Made by a program: the position numbers and the translations under genes. Under the pieces are notes generated by a model that made no database searches, was not told the DNA's origin, and was given only the letters and a program-made list of their open reading frames with translations. A DNA stretch of 13,046 bases from Holophagaceae bacterium (GTDB lineage: Bacteria; Acidobacteriota; Holophagae; Holophagales; Holophagaceae). Positions 1-6,259 of the stretch are shown here, one piece after another. Each line of letters starts with the position of its first letter. Within the stretch, counting starts at the first letter, position 1. Where the stretch lies: assembly GCA_003158505.1 (NCBI GenBank), contig PMJK01000082.1, positions 1 through 13,046 of the forward strand. Reading direction: 5' to 3'.

Positions 1-2081
1 TCTCGATCGGCATCCTGGTGGACGATGCCATCGTGATCGTGGTGAACATCGTGCGCCACTGGCGCATGCTGCCGGGGCACCGGAAGAGCTTCGCCACGGT
101 GGTCGTGGAAGCGGTGGACGAGGTGGGCAATCCCACCATCCTGGCCACCTTCGCGGTGATCGCGGCCATCCTGCCCATGGCCTTCGTGCGCGGACTGATG
201 GGTCCCTACATGCGGCCGATCCCCGTGGGTGCCAGCGTGGCCATGATCTTCAGCCTGATCATCGCCTTCGTCATCAGCCCCTGGGCGAGCCTCATCCTGT
301 TCAGGAAGGAAGCCCATCTCCCGGAGACCGATGAATCGGGTCTTCATCCTGCGACGCCTGAGACCGCTGCACCCGAGCCTGTCCACGACAGGCAGGACAA
401 GAACCCTGAAGTAGCCCCAGATACGAAGCTCTCGGCGCTCTACCGCAAAGTCATCCGGGCCTTACTATTCAAGCCCACGGTTCGGTGGGGATTCTTCGGT
501 GGTGTGGTGGTGTTGCTCATCGGCGCCATGTCCCTCGTGGGATTCGGTGTCGTGAAGGTGAAGATGCTGCCCTTCGACAACAAGTCGGAGTTCATGGTCC
601 AGATGGATCTACCGGCCGGAACCCCCAAGGAAGATGCCGTGGCCGTGGGTCAGGACATCGCCCGTCGACTGCTGAAGGAACCCACGGTCAAGGACGTGCA
701 GGTCTATGCGGGTGAAGCCGCGCCCTTCACCTTCGTGGGCATGGTTCGACACAGCTTCCTCCGTCAGGAGGCGGAGATGGTGGACATCCAGGTGAACCTG
801 GTTTCCAAGCACGACCGCAAGGAGCAGAGCCACGAAATCGTGGTCCGCCTTCGCCCCGAACTGGAGAAAATAGCGAAGCCCGCCGGGGCCCGCATGAAGC
901 TCGTGGAAATTCCGCCCGGTCCGCCGGTCATGGATACCATCGTGGCCGAAGTATATGGTCCCACCGAGGCCGAACGGACCCGCCTCGCGGGTGAAGTCCT
1001 CCAGGCCTTCAAGAGTGTGGATGGCATCGTGGACGTGGATTCCACCCTCAATACCACCAGTCCGAAGATTAGCCTGGTGTTGGACCGGGAAAAGGCTGCG
1101 CTGTTCGGAGTGGCCCCGACCCACGTCATCCAGACGCTCTTCATGGCTGGCTACGGCTACAATGCCGGTGCCTTCCATGTGCTGCGCGGCTCCAGCCAGG
1201 TGCCCGTGGTGGTGCAGCTCGCGCCCGAGAAGCGCCAGCACCTGGACCAGATTCTCCAACTCACCGTCCCCGGTCCCCGGGGCATGATCCCGATCAGTCA
1301 GCTGGTCACGGTGAAGGAGGGCTGGGCCGACGCGGTCATCATGCACAAGAACCTGATGCCCGTTACTTATGTGTTTTCCGACTTGGCCGGCACCATCGAA
1401 AGCCCAGTTTACGCGCTGGCCGCCCTGAATAAGAAGATCGACACCATGAAGGGCACAGGCGGCGCCGAAGTGGTCCGCCTGGGTCTCGCCCATCCCGAGA
1501 ACACTGAAAACTTGATCATGAAGTGGGATGGGGAATGGCACATCACCCTGGAAGTCTTCCGGGATCTCGGTATGGCCTTCGCGGCCGTGCTGGTACTGAT
1601 CTTCGTGCTAGTGGTGGGATGGTTCGAAAGCTTCGAGATTCCATGGGTAATCCTAGTGCCGATCCCGCTCTCTCTCATCGGCATCATCCCGGCTCATGGC
1701 TTGCTGGGTGCGTTTTTCACAGCCACCAGCATGATCGGCTTCATCGCGGGGGCGGGCATCATCGTCCGCAACAGCATCATCCTCGTGGATTTCATCGAGC
1801 TGAAACTTCGGGAAGGCATGCCCTTGGCGCTGGCTGTGGAAGAGGCGGGTGTGGTTCGGTTCCGGCCGATCCTACTCACCGCTGCGGCCGTGATCGTGGG
1901 TTCCCTCGTGATGCTGGCGGATCCCATCTTCCAGGGCCTGGCTATCAGCCTCATGGCCGGATCCGTGGCGGCCACGCTATTGTCGGTGCCTTCCATCCCT
2001 GTCCTGTACTACCTCGTCGCCCGCCGCGGCCGTGCCGCGGAACTCCAGCGCGAGGCCTCCAAGATTGCCACTGATGAATAG
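1..2081 (+). CDS. RND-family efflux transporter permease subunit, C-terminal part (5' end outside window)
   Basis: This is the inner-membrane proton-driven pump of an RND tripartite exporter. The gene is cut by the left window edge; the first whole codon is at position 3, so about 692 residues of a protein usually over 1000 are seen. The fragment opens in TM4 with GILVDDAIVIVVNIVRHW, which holds the Asp-Asp pair that carries protons in this superfamily; the usual VEN after it reads VVN here. Next come TM5-6, a charged Pro/Glu-rich cytoplasmic linker (about positions 305-445), TM7 near 480-550, a second periplasmic porter region (to about 1540), and TM8-12. The TM10 stretch AGIIVRNSIILVDF has Arg where AcrB has its functional Lys. 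Substrate class (drug, metal or other) cannot be told. The stop overlaps the AGGAG ribosome binding site of the next gene, so it appears to lead a co-transcribed sulfur-related gene string. Confidence 0.93.
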   Translation, partial: SIGILVDDAIVIVVNIVRHWRMLPGHRKSFATVVVEAVDEVGNPTILATFAVIAAILPMAFVRGLMGPYMRPIPVGASVAMIFSLIIAFVISPWASLILFRKEAHLPETDESGLHPATPETAAPEPVHDRQDKNPEVAPDTKLSALYRKVIRALLFKPTVRWGFFGGVVVLLIGAMSLVGFGVVKVKMLPFDNKSEFMVQMDLPAGTPKEDAVAVGQDIARRLLKEPTVKDVQVYAGEAAPFTFVGMVRHSFLRQEAEMVDIQVNLVSKHDRKEQSHEIVVRLRPELEKIAKPAGARMKLVEIPPGPPVMDTIVAEVYGPTEAERTRLAGEVLQAFKSVDGIVDVDSTLNTTSPKISLVLDREKAALFGVAPTHVIQTLFMAGYGYNAGAFHVLRGSSQVPVVVQLAPEKRQHLDQILQLTVPGPRGMIPISQLVTVKEGWADAVIMHKNLMPVTYVFSDLAGTIESPVYALAALNKKIDTMKGTGGAEVVRLGLAHPENTENLIMKWDGEWHITLEVFRDLGMAFAAVLVLIFVLVVGWFESFEIPWVILVPIPLSLIGIIPAHGLLGAFFTATSMIGFIAGAGIIVRNSIILVDFIELKLREGMPLALAVEEAGVVRFRPILLTAAAVIVGSLVMLADPIFQGLAISLMAGSVAATLLSVPSIPVLYYLVARRGRAAELQREASKIATDE

Positions 2082-2090
2082 GAGCCAACC

Positions 2091-2378
2091 ATGAGCACGA
2101 AGCAAGCGCGAAGTGCCACCTTGCCGAAAGCGAAGCCTGAAGGGCGCGGGCCACGGATGGCCCGCGTGACCATCGATCGCATCGTCCACAGCATTGCTGG
2201 GATCTTCATCCTGTTGAGCCTGTGGCTGGCCCATGTCCACAGCCCTAATTGGTACTGGTTCACGGCCTTCGTGGGCGCAAACCTGCTTCAGAGCGGCCTT
2301 ACCAACTGGTGCCTCATGTCTTCGATCCTGAGGAAGCTTGGAGTGCCCGAAGGTACAGCCGTCGGGTGCTCGCGGTGA
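2091..2378 (+). CDS. YgaP-type transmembrane domain protein (DUF2892-like)
   Basis: This is a 95-residue small membrane protein. It has a basic 22-residue N-terminal tail, then the pattern of the DUF2892/YgaP transmembrane family: RIVHSIAGIFILLSLWLA, a short polar turn with W54, and FVGANLLQSGLTNWC, followed by a short amphipathic end. In E. coli YgaP this two-helix unit anchors a rhodanese domain; in many bacteria it is a separate gene beside rhodaneses, as here. C74 sits where family members usually have a Cys-Pro. The start at 2091 is chosen because AGGAG lies at 2080-2084, seven bases upstream; an internal ATG at 2157 would remove the basic tail. Function is unknown beyond a likely role as a membrane partner of sulfur-transfer proteins, which is inferred from context. 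Confidence 0.85.
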   Translation: MSTKQARSATLPKAKPEGRGPRMARVTIDRIVHSIAGIFILLSLWLAHVHSPNWYWFTAFVGANLLQSGLTNWCLMSSILRKLGVPEGTAVGCSR

Positions 2379-2548
2379 AGGCCACAGCGATCCGTCTTGC
2401 CATTGGCCTTGTAGCCGGTGGTGCCCTCGGCTATGGCTGGCACCGGATAGTTGGTTGCAGCACGGGCACCTGTCCACTGACCGCCACACCCATCCGGGGC
2501 ATCAGCTACGGCGCCTTCATGGGCCTGATCTGGGCTTTTTCGAGGTAG
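2375..2548 (+). CDS. Small DUF6132-like membrane protein with CX4C motif
   Basis: This is a 57-residue protein of two short hydrophobic helices: residues 5-21, rich in Gly and Ala (GLVAGGALGYG), and residues about 44-55 (YGAFMGLIWAF). They are joined by a loop with a CSTGTCPLT motif (C28 and C33). The Cys-rich loop followed by Pro and a YGA helix matches what I remember of DUF6132 proteins, which are often found next to thioredoxins and rhodaneses. The GTG start at 2375 overlaps the TGA of the preceding gene (GTGA), which suggests translational coupling; a second in-frame GTG at 2366 would add three residues and has GAAGG 12 bases upstream. The reading frame is open further upstream but runs inside the previous gene. 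The two Cys could be a redox pair or a sulfur carrier site; this is inference. Confidence 0.7.
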   Translation: MKATAIRLAIGLVAGGALGYGWHRIVGCSTGTCPLTATPIRGISYGAFMGLIWAFSR

Positions 2549-2551
2549 CCA

Positions 2552-2842
2552 ATGACACCCTTCCTGACCATAGACGAAGCCCGGAACCTGCTTGATCGGG
2601 ACGGCGTTGTAGTAGATGTGCGATCCATAGCAGAGTTTGAAATGGGTCACCTTCCTGAATGCATCCATCTTCCCCTGCACCTCGTGTCTCACTTAGCCGC
2701 AGAGCGACTGCCAGCAGAGCGCCCTCTTCTCGTCTGTTGTGCCAGTGGTGCCCGTAGCCATATGGCAGTTCAGGAACTAAGAAACATGGGGTTCGATGCC
2801 CATAACCTTGGTCCCTGGACGCTTCATCCAGGACTTTCCTGA
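2552..2842 (+). CDS. Single-domain rhodanese-like sulfurtransferase
   Basis: This is a 96-residue single rhodanese domain, the normal length for the stand-alone form. Visible hallmarks are VVVDVRSIAEFEMGHLP (residues 19-35, with the conserved D-V-R and E-F plus GHL motif), a substrate pocket edge at I38-L42, and the active-site loop CCASGARS with catalytic C63 and R68. C62 next to it makes a Cys-Cys pair. No signal peptide or membrane helix is seen, so it should be cytoplasmic. Rhodaneses carry sulfane sulfur as a persulfide on the loop Cys. GAGG lies six bases before the ATG and the gene follows the DUF6132-like gene after three bases. Codons such as GTA, ATA, TTA and AGA are more frequent than in flanking genes, which hints at a different origin. 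The physiological donor and acceptor are unknown. Confidence 0.92.
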   Translation: MTPFLTIDEARNLLDRDGVVVDVRSIAEFEMGHLPECIHLPLHLVSHLAAERLPAERPLLVCCASGARSHMAVQELRNMGFDAHNLGPWTLHPGLS

Positions 2843-2854
2843 ACAGGAGTTTTT

Positions 2855-3178
2855 ATGTCTGAAGTGATCCACCTAACCACGAGTGCATTCCAGAAGGTCC
2901 TCGCCCACGGCTCGCCTGCCCTCATTGATTTCTGGGCTCCCTGGTGCGGCCCCTGCCTGATGCAAGGACCCATCCTCGATGAGGTGGCCAAGGGCGCGGG
3001 CCCCAACGCCATCGTGGCCAAAATCAATGTGGATGAGGAACCAGGCATCGCGTCTCAATTTGGCGTCCAGAGCATCCCCACCCTTCTGGTCCTCAAGGAT
3101 GGCCAGATTCTGCAGCGCCTGGTTGGGGTCCAGTCAGCCCAAGTTCTGACAAGCGCCCTTCAGAAGGCGGGTGCTTGA
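2855..3178 (+). CDS. Thioredoxin
   Basis: This is a 107-residue classical thioredoxin, full length for the family. The active site is FWAPWCGPC with C31 and C34, followed after a few residues by the helix-breaking P39; the buried D25 and the cis-proline P75 in QSIPTLLVLKDG are present. It lacks a signal peptide, so it acts in the cytoplasm as a disulfide reductase. Thioredoxins can also release sulfide from rhodanese persulfides, which fits its place between two rhodanese genes. AGGAG at 2845-2849 sits five bases before the ATG. Its stop overlaps the next start (TGATG), so both are probably made together. Because the genome should hold a housekeeping trxA elsewhere, this copy is likely a dedicated operon member; that is inference and no symbol is given. 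Confidence 0.95.
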   Translation: MSEVIHLTTSAFQKVLAHGSPALIDFWAPWCGPCLMQGPILDEVAKGAGPNAIVAKINVDEEPGIASQFGVQSIPTLLVLKDGQILQRLVGVQSAQVLTSALQKAGA

Positions 3179-3528
3179 TGGCTGAGCATTGGATCTACCT
3201 GATTCCCTTGGCGGTGGTGGCCTATTTTCTTTGGAGCCGGAGGTCGGCCTCTGCAACGGATGTGAAAGATCTATTGGCAAAGGGGGCACAGATCGTGGAT
3301 GTCCGTTCAAAGGCCGAGTTCAAGGCTGCGGCACATCCCAAGTCCATCAACATCCCCCTTGATGAGCTGGAAAAGGGGGCAAAAAAATTGGATCCGGCCA
3401 AGCCGGTCCTCGTCTGTTGTGCCTCCGGGAGCCGCAGTGCATCAGCGGTAATGCTTCTGAAGCGCAAGGGATTCAAGGAGGTTCTCAATATCGGGACCTG
3501 GCAACGGATTCGGTCCCTGCTCCCCTGA
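3178..3528 (+). CDS. Membrane-anchored rhodanese-like protein
   Basis: This 116-residue protein has an N-terminal hydrophobic helix (residues 5-19, WIYLIPLAVVAYFLW) followed by Arg-Arg, then one rhodanese domain. The positive residues after the helix suggest the catalytic domain faces the cytoplasm. Rhodanese signatures are IVDVRSKAEFK (39-49), INIPLDELE (57-65) and the loop CCASGSRS with catalytic C81 and R86, preceded by C80. The ATG at 3178 shares its A with the thioredoxin stop (TGATG); a TTG one codon earlier is possible. It resembles the soluble rhodanese at 2552 in the loop, down to a 15-base identical stretch. Together with the thioredoxin and YgaP-type protein it likely forms a membrane-associated sulfur relay. 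It is the last gene of the string. Confidence 0.9.
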   Translation: MAEHWIYLIPLAVVAYFLWSRRSASATDVKDLLAKGAQIVDVRSKAEFKAAAHPKSINIPLDELEKGAKKLDPAKPVLVCCASGSRSASAVMLLKRKGFKEVLNIGTWQRIRSLLP

Positions 3529-3585
3529 TGCCTCAACCCGCAGACCGGCATTAAGGCAGGGAGGCTGAATGCCAGAGCCTCAGCC

Positions 3586-3834
3586 ATGACTCTTCCTGAT
3601 GATCTTGATCATCTTGATGTTGATGACTTTGAAGCGAACCCTCTGCCATAAGATGCCGGTCCCGAGGACGGAACGCAGGTCGCAGAACCTGCGGTTTCCG
3701 ATGCCACGATGTCCTTAACGCACGAACCGACCGGTGGGACAGATGTCCTGGCAAAGCTCAAGCGTCGGGAATTCCCAGCAGAGCGACTTGACCCGGATTG
3801 GTCTCGGCCCACTCGCCGATCTGAATCTTTCATA
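3586..3834 (+). pseudogene. Possible remnant of an acidic protein, interrupted by a stop
   Basis: From the ATG at 3586 the frame reads MTLPDDLDHLDVDDFEANPLP and then meets TAA at 3649-3651. The same frame continues without a stop for about 70 more codons (through DVLAKLKRREFPAERLDPDW) into the repeat region. The acidic start with alternating Asp and hydrophobic residues looks protein-like, but no family is recognised and no good ribosome binding site precedes it. It may be a decayed gene, a 21-residue peptide, or chance. Low confidence. Confidence 0.2.
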
Positions 3835-3836
3835 CC

Positions 3837-3884
3837 CATGAGACCTATTCGACCGAGCTGAGATTGCGTTGAATAGGCCTCATG
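3837..3884. repeat. Imperfect inverted repeat, 17-base arms
   Basis: The left arm CATGAGACCTATTCGAC (3837-3853) and right arm GTTGAATAGGCCTCATG (3868-3884) are reverse complements at 15 of 17 positions, separated by 14 bases. In plus-strand RNA one mismatch would be a G-U pair. A third copy of the core, GTCGAATAGGCC, lies in direct orientation at 3923-3934. There is no T-run after either arm, so a plain intrinsic terminator is unlikely. Confidence 0.7.
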
Positions 3885-3887
3885 GAA

Positions 3888-3934
3888 GTCGAATCCCGCA
3901 TCGAATGCGAGTCGAATAATTGGTCGAATAGGCC
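3888..3934. repeat. Iteron-like TCGAAT array with 11-12 base period
   Basis: Four units begin at 3888, 3900, 3911 and 3923: GTCGAATCCCGC, ATCGAATGCGA, GTCGAATAATTG and GTCGAATAGGCC. Spacing of 12, 11 and 12 bases puts each copy on about the same face of the helix. A related GTTGAATAGGCC starts at 3868. The shape recalls protein-binding iterons or a stacked operator, but no bound protein is known. Confidence 0.6.
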
Positions 3935-4022
3935 CTGATGAGGGGGCGATGTTTGGGATGAGTACGCCCTCTGATGAGGTTCTCTGGACCGTATCTTGGG
4001 CCTGTGGAGTTGCCATCGGAGG

Positions 4023-4056
4023 GGTCAAATCAGGTCATTTTTGGTCATTTTGGTGT
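4023..4056. repeat. Short GGTC tandem repeat
   Basis: Units starting GGT lie at 4023, 4033, 4043 and 4052 (GGTCAAATCA, GGTCATTTTT, GGTCATTTT, then GGTGT), a period of 9-10 bases. The motif GGGGTCAAATCAGGTCATTT resembles sequences I associate with ends of small mobile repeats, but no transposase gene is near. Role unknown. Confidence 0.5.
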
Positions 4057-4093
4057 CCATTCCGTGTCGCCAAGGGGTGTTGGAACGCCAAAA

Positions 4094-4129
4094 AGTAGAA
4101 GGCCCGGAAACCTAGGTCTTCCGGGCCTT
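4094..4129 (-). terminator. Intrinsic terminator of the tRNA-fMet transcript
   Basis: A perfect 11-base-pair stem, AAGGCCCGGAA (4099-4109) with TTCCGGGCCTT (4119-4129), encloses a 9-base loop. Read on the minus strand, it lies 14 bases after the tRNA 3' end and is followed shortly by a run of five T (complement of the A-run near 4091-4095). The T-run starts a few bases after the stem, slightly farther than ideal. Confidence 0.8.
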
Positions 4130-4143
4130 CGGGTGCTTTCGAT

Positions 4144-4220
<77 letters not shown>

Positions 4221-4231
4221 GTAGGGACTCG

Positions 4232-4259
4232 AGTGTATCAGGGAATGTGGAATCGGCAA
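4232..4259 (-). promoter_or_regulatory. Sigma-70-type promoter of tRNA-fMet
   Basis: Read on the minus strand, a -35 box TTGCCG (4254-4259) is followed after 16 bases by a -10 box TACACT (4232-4237) with a TG-A step just before it. Transcription would begin near 4225, about five bases before the mature tRNA 5' end. Confidence 0.7.
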
Positions 4260-4311
4260 GGCCGCACCTTGGATGGGTGTTGGTATGCTCGACGGACGTT
4301 CGGGAGGTTCG

Positions 4312-6255
4312 ATGGCACGCCGCTGGTTGGCTCTGCTGGGGATGGTGATGGTTGCCGCCGTCGGACTAGTGGCAGGTCCCCGGACCTGGACGACGGAAAA
4401 GTGGTTTGACAAGCCGAAGTCGCCCCGGATCGCGAACTACAGCATCGAGGCGACACTGGATTTCGAGCACAAGACGCTGGCGGGGCGGGAGACACTCTCC
4501 TGGCGTAACACCGGTACTGCTCCCGCTCAGGAATTGCCGTTGCATCTCTATCTCAACGCGTTCAAGGGGCCTCAGAGCCTCTTCATGAAGGAGAGTGGCG
4601 GCAGGCTGCGGATGGATCGCCCTTCGGAACCGTCCACCTGGGGCTACTGCCGCCTGCTCTCCGTCAGGATGGAGGGCCGGGAATTGGACGGCCACGATGG
4701 CGAGGATGAGACGGTCCGCTGGCTCAAGCTGCCCCGGCTCGTACTCCCAGGTGAGACCATCCATATCGATATCGCCTGGGAGAACCGGTACCCGAAGGTC
4801 TTTGCCCGCAGCGGCTGGGTCGACAATTTCCTCATGTCAGCCCAGTGGTTCCCCAAGGCAGGCGTCTACCAGGGAGACAAGTGGAACTGCCACGGCTACC
4901 ACGCCAACACGGAGTTCTTCGCTGATTTCGGCGTCTACGATGTGGCCCTCTCGTTGCCGAACGCCCTAGGTCTGGCCCACACGGGCACCCAGACCAATTT
5001 TGTCACGGAGATCGAACAGGACCCCAAGCGTCCCTTGAACGTCATCTGGCGCCTGCATGCGGAGGACGTCCATGATTTCGCCTGGGCGGTGATGCCGCAG
5101 GAGAGCTGGCGGAAACCCGCCATGTTCGAGTACCGCGGCGTGCAGGTCTTCTACTACATCAACGGGCCGAACCGGGGCAATTTCCAGCGGCAGCGCCGCG
5201 CCGTGGAGAACGCGCTGCGCTGGAGCGAGGAGTGGTACTTCAAGTATCCCTATCCGACCCTGACCGTCATCGATACGCCGAAGGAGGCGCGCCGGGCCGA
5301 TGGCATGGAATATCCGGCGCTCATTACGGCCGGTTCGGTGGCCTTCGATCCCCTGCAGATTCGGTTCGAACCCGAACAGGTGGCCATTCATGAGGTTGGG
5401 CATCAGTTCTTCTATGGCATGCTCGCCAGCAACGAATTCGAGGAACCCTGGCTCGACGAGGGCATCACCAGCTGGTTCACCTGCAAGGCCATGGAGCGCA
5501 GCTATCATTCGCTCATGGCTGGGAGACGGTTCCAAGTGGGAACGGATTTCGGCGAATGGGCCAGCTACTGGATGCTCCCGAGCGCAGACCCACTCAGCCG
5601 GTTCGGCTTCAAGACTCTCAGCCATGAGAGCTATGACGCTACGGCCTACGGGAAGGCGACCCTGGTGCTCAACCAGCTGGAGGCCATGCTGGGCCGTCCC
5701 GTGATGGAGCAGGTCATGCGTACCTACGCGCAGGAACTGGCCTTCCATCATCCGGATCGGCTGGATTTCAAGCGCCTCGCCGAGCGGGTGTCTGGTCGGG
5801 ACCTGGGTATCTTCTGGCGGGATTTCGTGGAAGGGACCGAGATCCTCGACTATGCCATCCGCGACGTGAAGAGCCAGGACATCACCGAAGGGGGGTGGCT
5901 CTTCTCCGAGAAGGCGCCGATCTTCGCAGCGCCCCAGCCCGCGGCGCCGGGTCGCGTCGGTTCCATCACACTGGAACGGAAGGGCGGAATCAAGGTGCCC
6001 ATCACCCTCTGGGTGAGGTTGGAGAACAGGGAAGAACAACGGCTCGTCTGGGATGGGCAGGACCGCTGGATCACCTACGAGTTCGATTCACCCGTGGCAG
6101 CCGCGGTGCTCGATCCGGATGGGAACTATCCCCTGCTGAAGGATCACCTCCACGCGAGCTACACTCCAAAGCCTGTGCGGCGGGGCTTCCATTACTGGGC
6201 CCAGATGGTCTGGGGCGCAGTGGCAGGCTGGATGCAGGGATGCGGGATCGGCTGA
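4312..6255 (+). CDS. Secreted M1-family zinc metallopeptidase
   Basis: The product has 647 residues and an N-terminal signal peptide (ARRWLALLGMVMVAAVGLVAG), so it should be exported. It is a gluzincin aminopeptidase-type protein. The N-terminal beta-rich domain (about residues 30-230) is followed by the catalytic domain with DGMEYP (330-335, the counterpart of the GAMEN exopeptidase motif) and HEVGH (H360, E361, H364). It ends in WLDEG, with the third zinc ligand E383 exactly 18 residues after H364. Y446 in TAYGKATLVL fits the transition-state tyrosine. A C-terminal beta-sandwich-like part ends the protein. The start at 4312 is preferred because GGGAGG lies at 4302-4307; an upstream ATG at 4273 would hide the signal peptide and has poorer support. 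It probably trims peptides outside the cytoplasm; the substrate is unknown. The gene is monocistronic and converges on the next gene four bases away. Confidence 0.93.
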   Translation: MARRWLALLGMVMVAAVGLVAGPRTWTTEKWFDKPKSPRIANYSIEATLDFEHKTLAGRETLSWRNTGTAPAQELPLHLYLNAFKGPQSLFMKESGGRLRMDRPSEPSTWGYCRLLSVRMEGRELDGHDGEDETVRWLKLPRLVLPGETIHIDIAWENRYPKVFARSGWVDNFLMSAQWFPKAGVYQGDKWNCHGYHANTEFFADFGVYDVALSLPNALGLAHTGTQTNFVTEIEQDPKRPLNVIWRLHAEDVHDFAWAVMPQESWRKPAMFEYRGVQVFYYINGPNRGNFQRQRRAVENALRWSEEWYFKYPYPTLTVIDTPKEARRADGMEYPALITAGSVAFDPLQIRFEPEQVAIHEVGHQFFYGMLASNEFEEPWLDEGITSWFTCKAMERSYHSLMAGRRFQVGTDFGEWASYWMLPSADPLSRFGFKTLSHESYDATAYGKATLVLNQLEAMLGRPVMEQVMRTYAQELAFHHPDRLDFKRLAERVSGRDLGIFWRDFVEGTEILDYAIRDVKSQDITEGGWLFSEKAPIFAAPQPAAPGRVGSITLERKGGIKVPITLWVRLENREEQRLVWDGQDRWITYEFDSPVAAAVLDPDGNYPLLKDHLHASYTPKPVRRGFHYWAQMVWGAVAGWMQGCGIG

Positions 6256-6259
6256 TGGC

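Larger units (their letters stand above)
3529..4098. other. Gene-poor, repeat-bearing spacer between sulfur operon and tRNA-fMet
   Basis: There is no convincing gene here. GC content looks lower than in the flanks. It contains nested inverted repeats just after the rhodanese stop (GAGGCT/AGCCTC at 3561-3581) and a perfect 7-base inverted repeat with a 2-base loop at 3598-3613 (GATGATC-TT-GATCATC). Further on are a degenerate reading frame, an imperfect 17-base inverted repeat (3837-3884), a TCGAAT array (3888-3934) and a GGTC tandem repeat (4023-4056). The minus-strand frame at 3609-4028 has no recognisable family or ribosome binding site and is not called. None of the hairpins has a clear T-run, so no firm operon terminator can be assigned. 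Confidence 0.6.

Noticed and set aside
609..1541. A 310-codon minus-strand frame
   Set aside because: It is antisense to the RND porter domain and has a His/Gly-rich composition typical of mirrored codons.
3547..3584. Terminator after the last rhodanese gene
   Set aside because: Several short inverted repeats overlap here (GGCATT/AATGCC, GAGGCT/AGCCTC, GGCTGA/TCAGCC), but stems are only six base pairs and no T-run follows.
3609..4028. A 139-codon minus-strand frame in the repeat spacer
   Set aside because: It has no ribosome binding site, a Ser/Arg-rich composition and passes through the repeats. No recognisable domain is seen.
4966..6039. A 357-codon minus-strand frame
   Set aside because: It is antisense to the M1 peptidase catalytic domain with HEVGH and WLDEG in the other strand.
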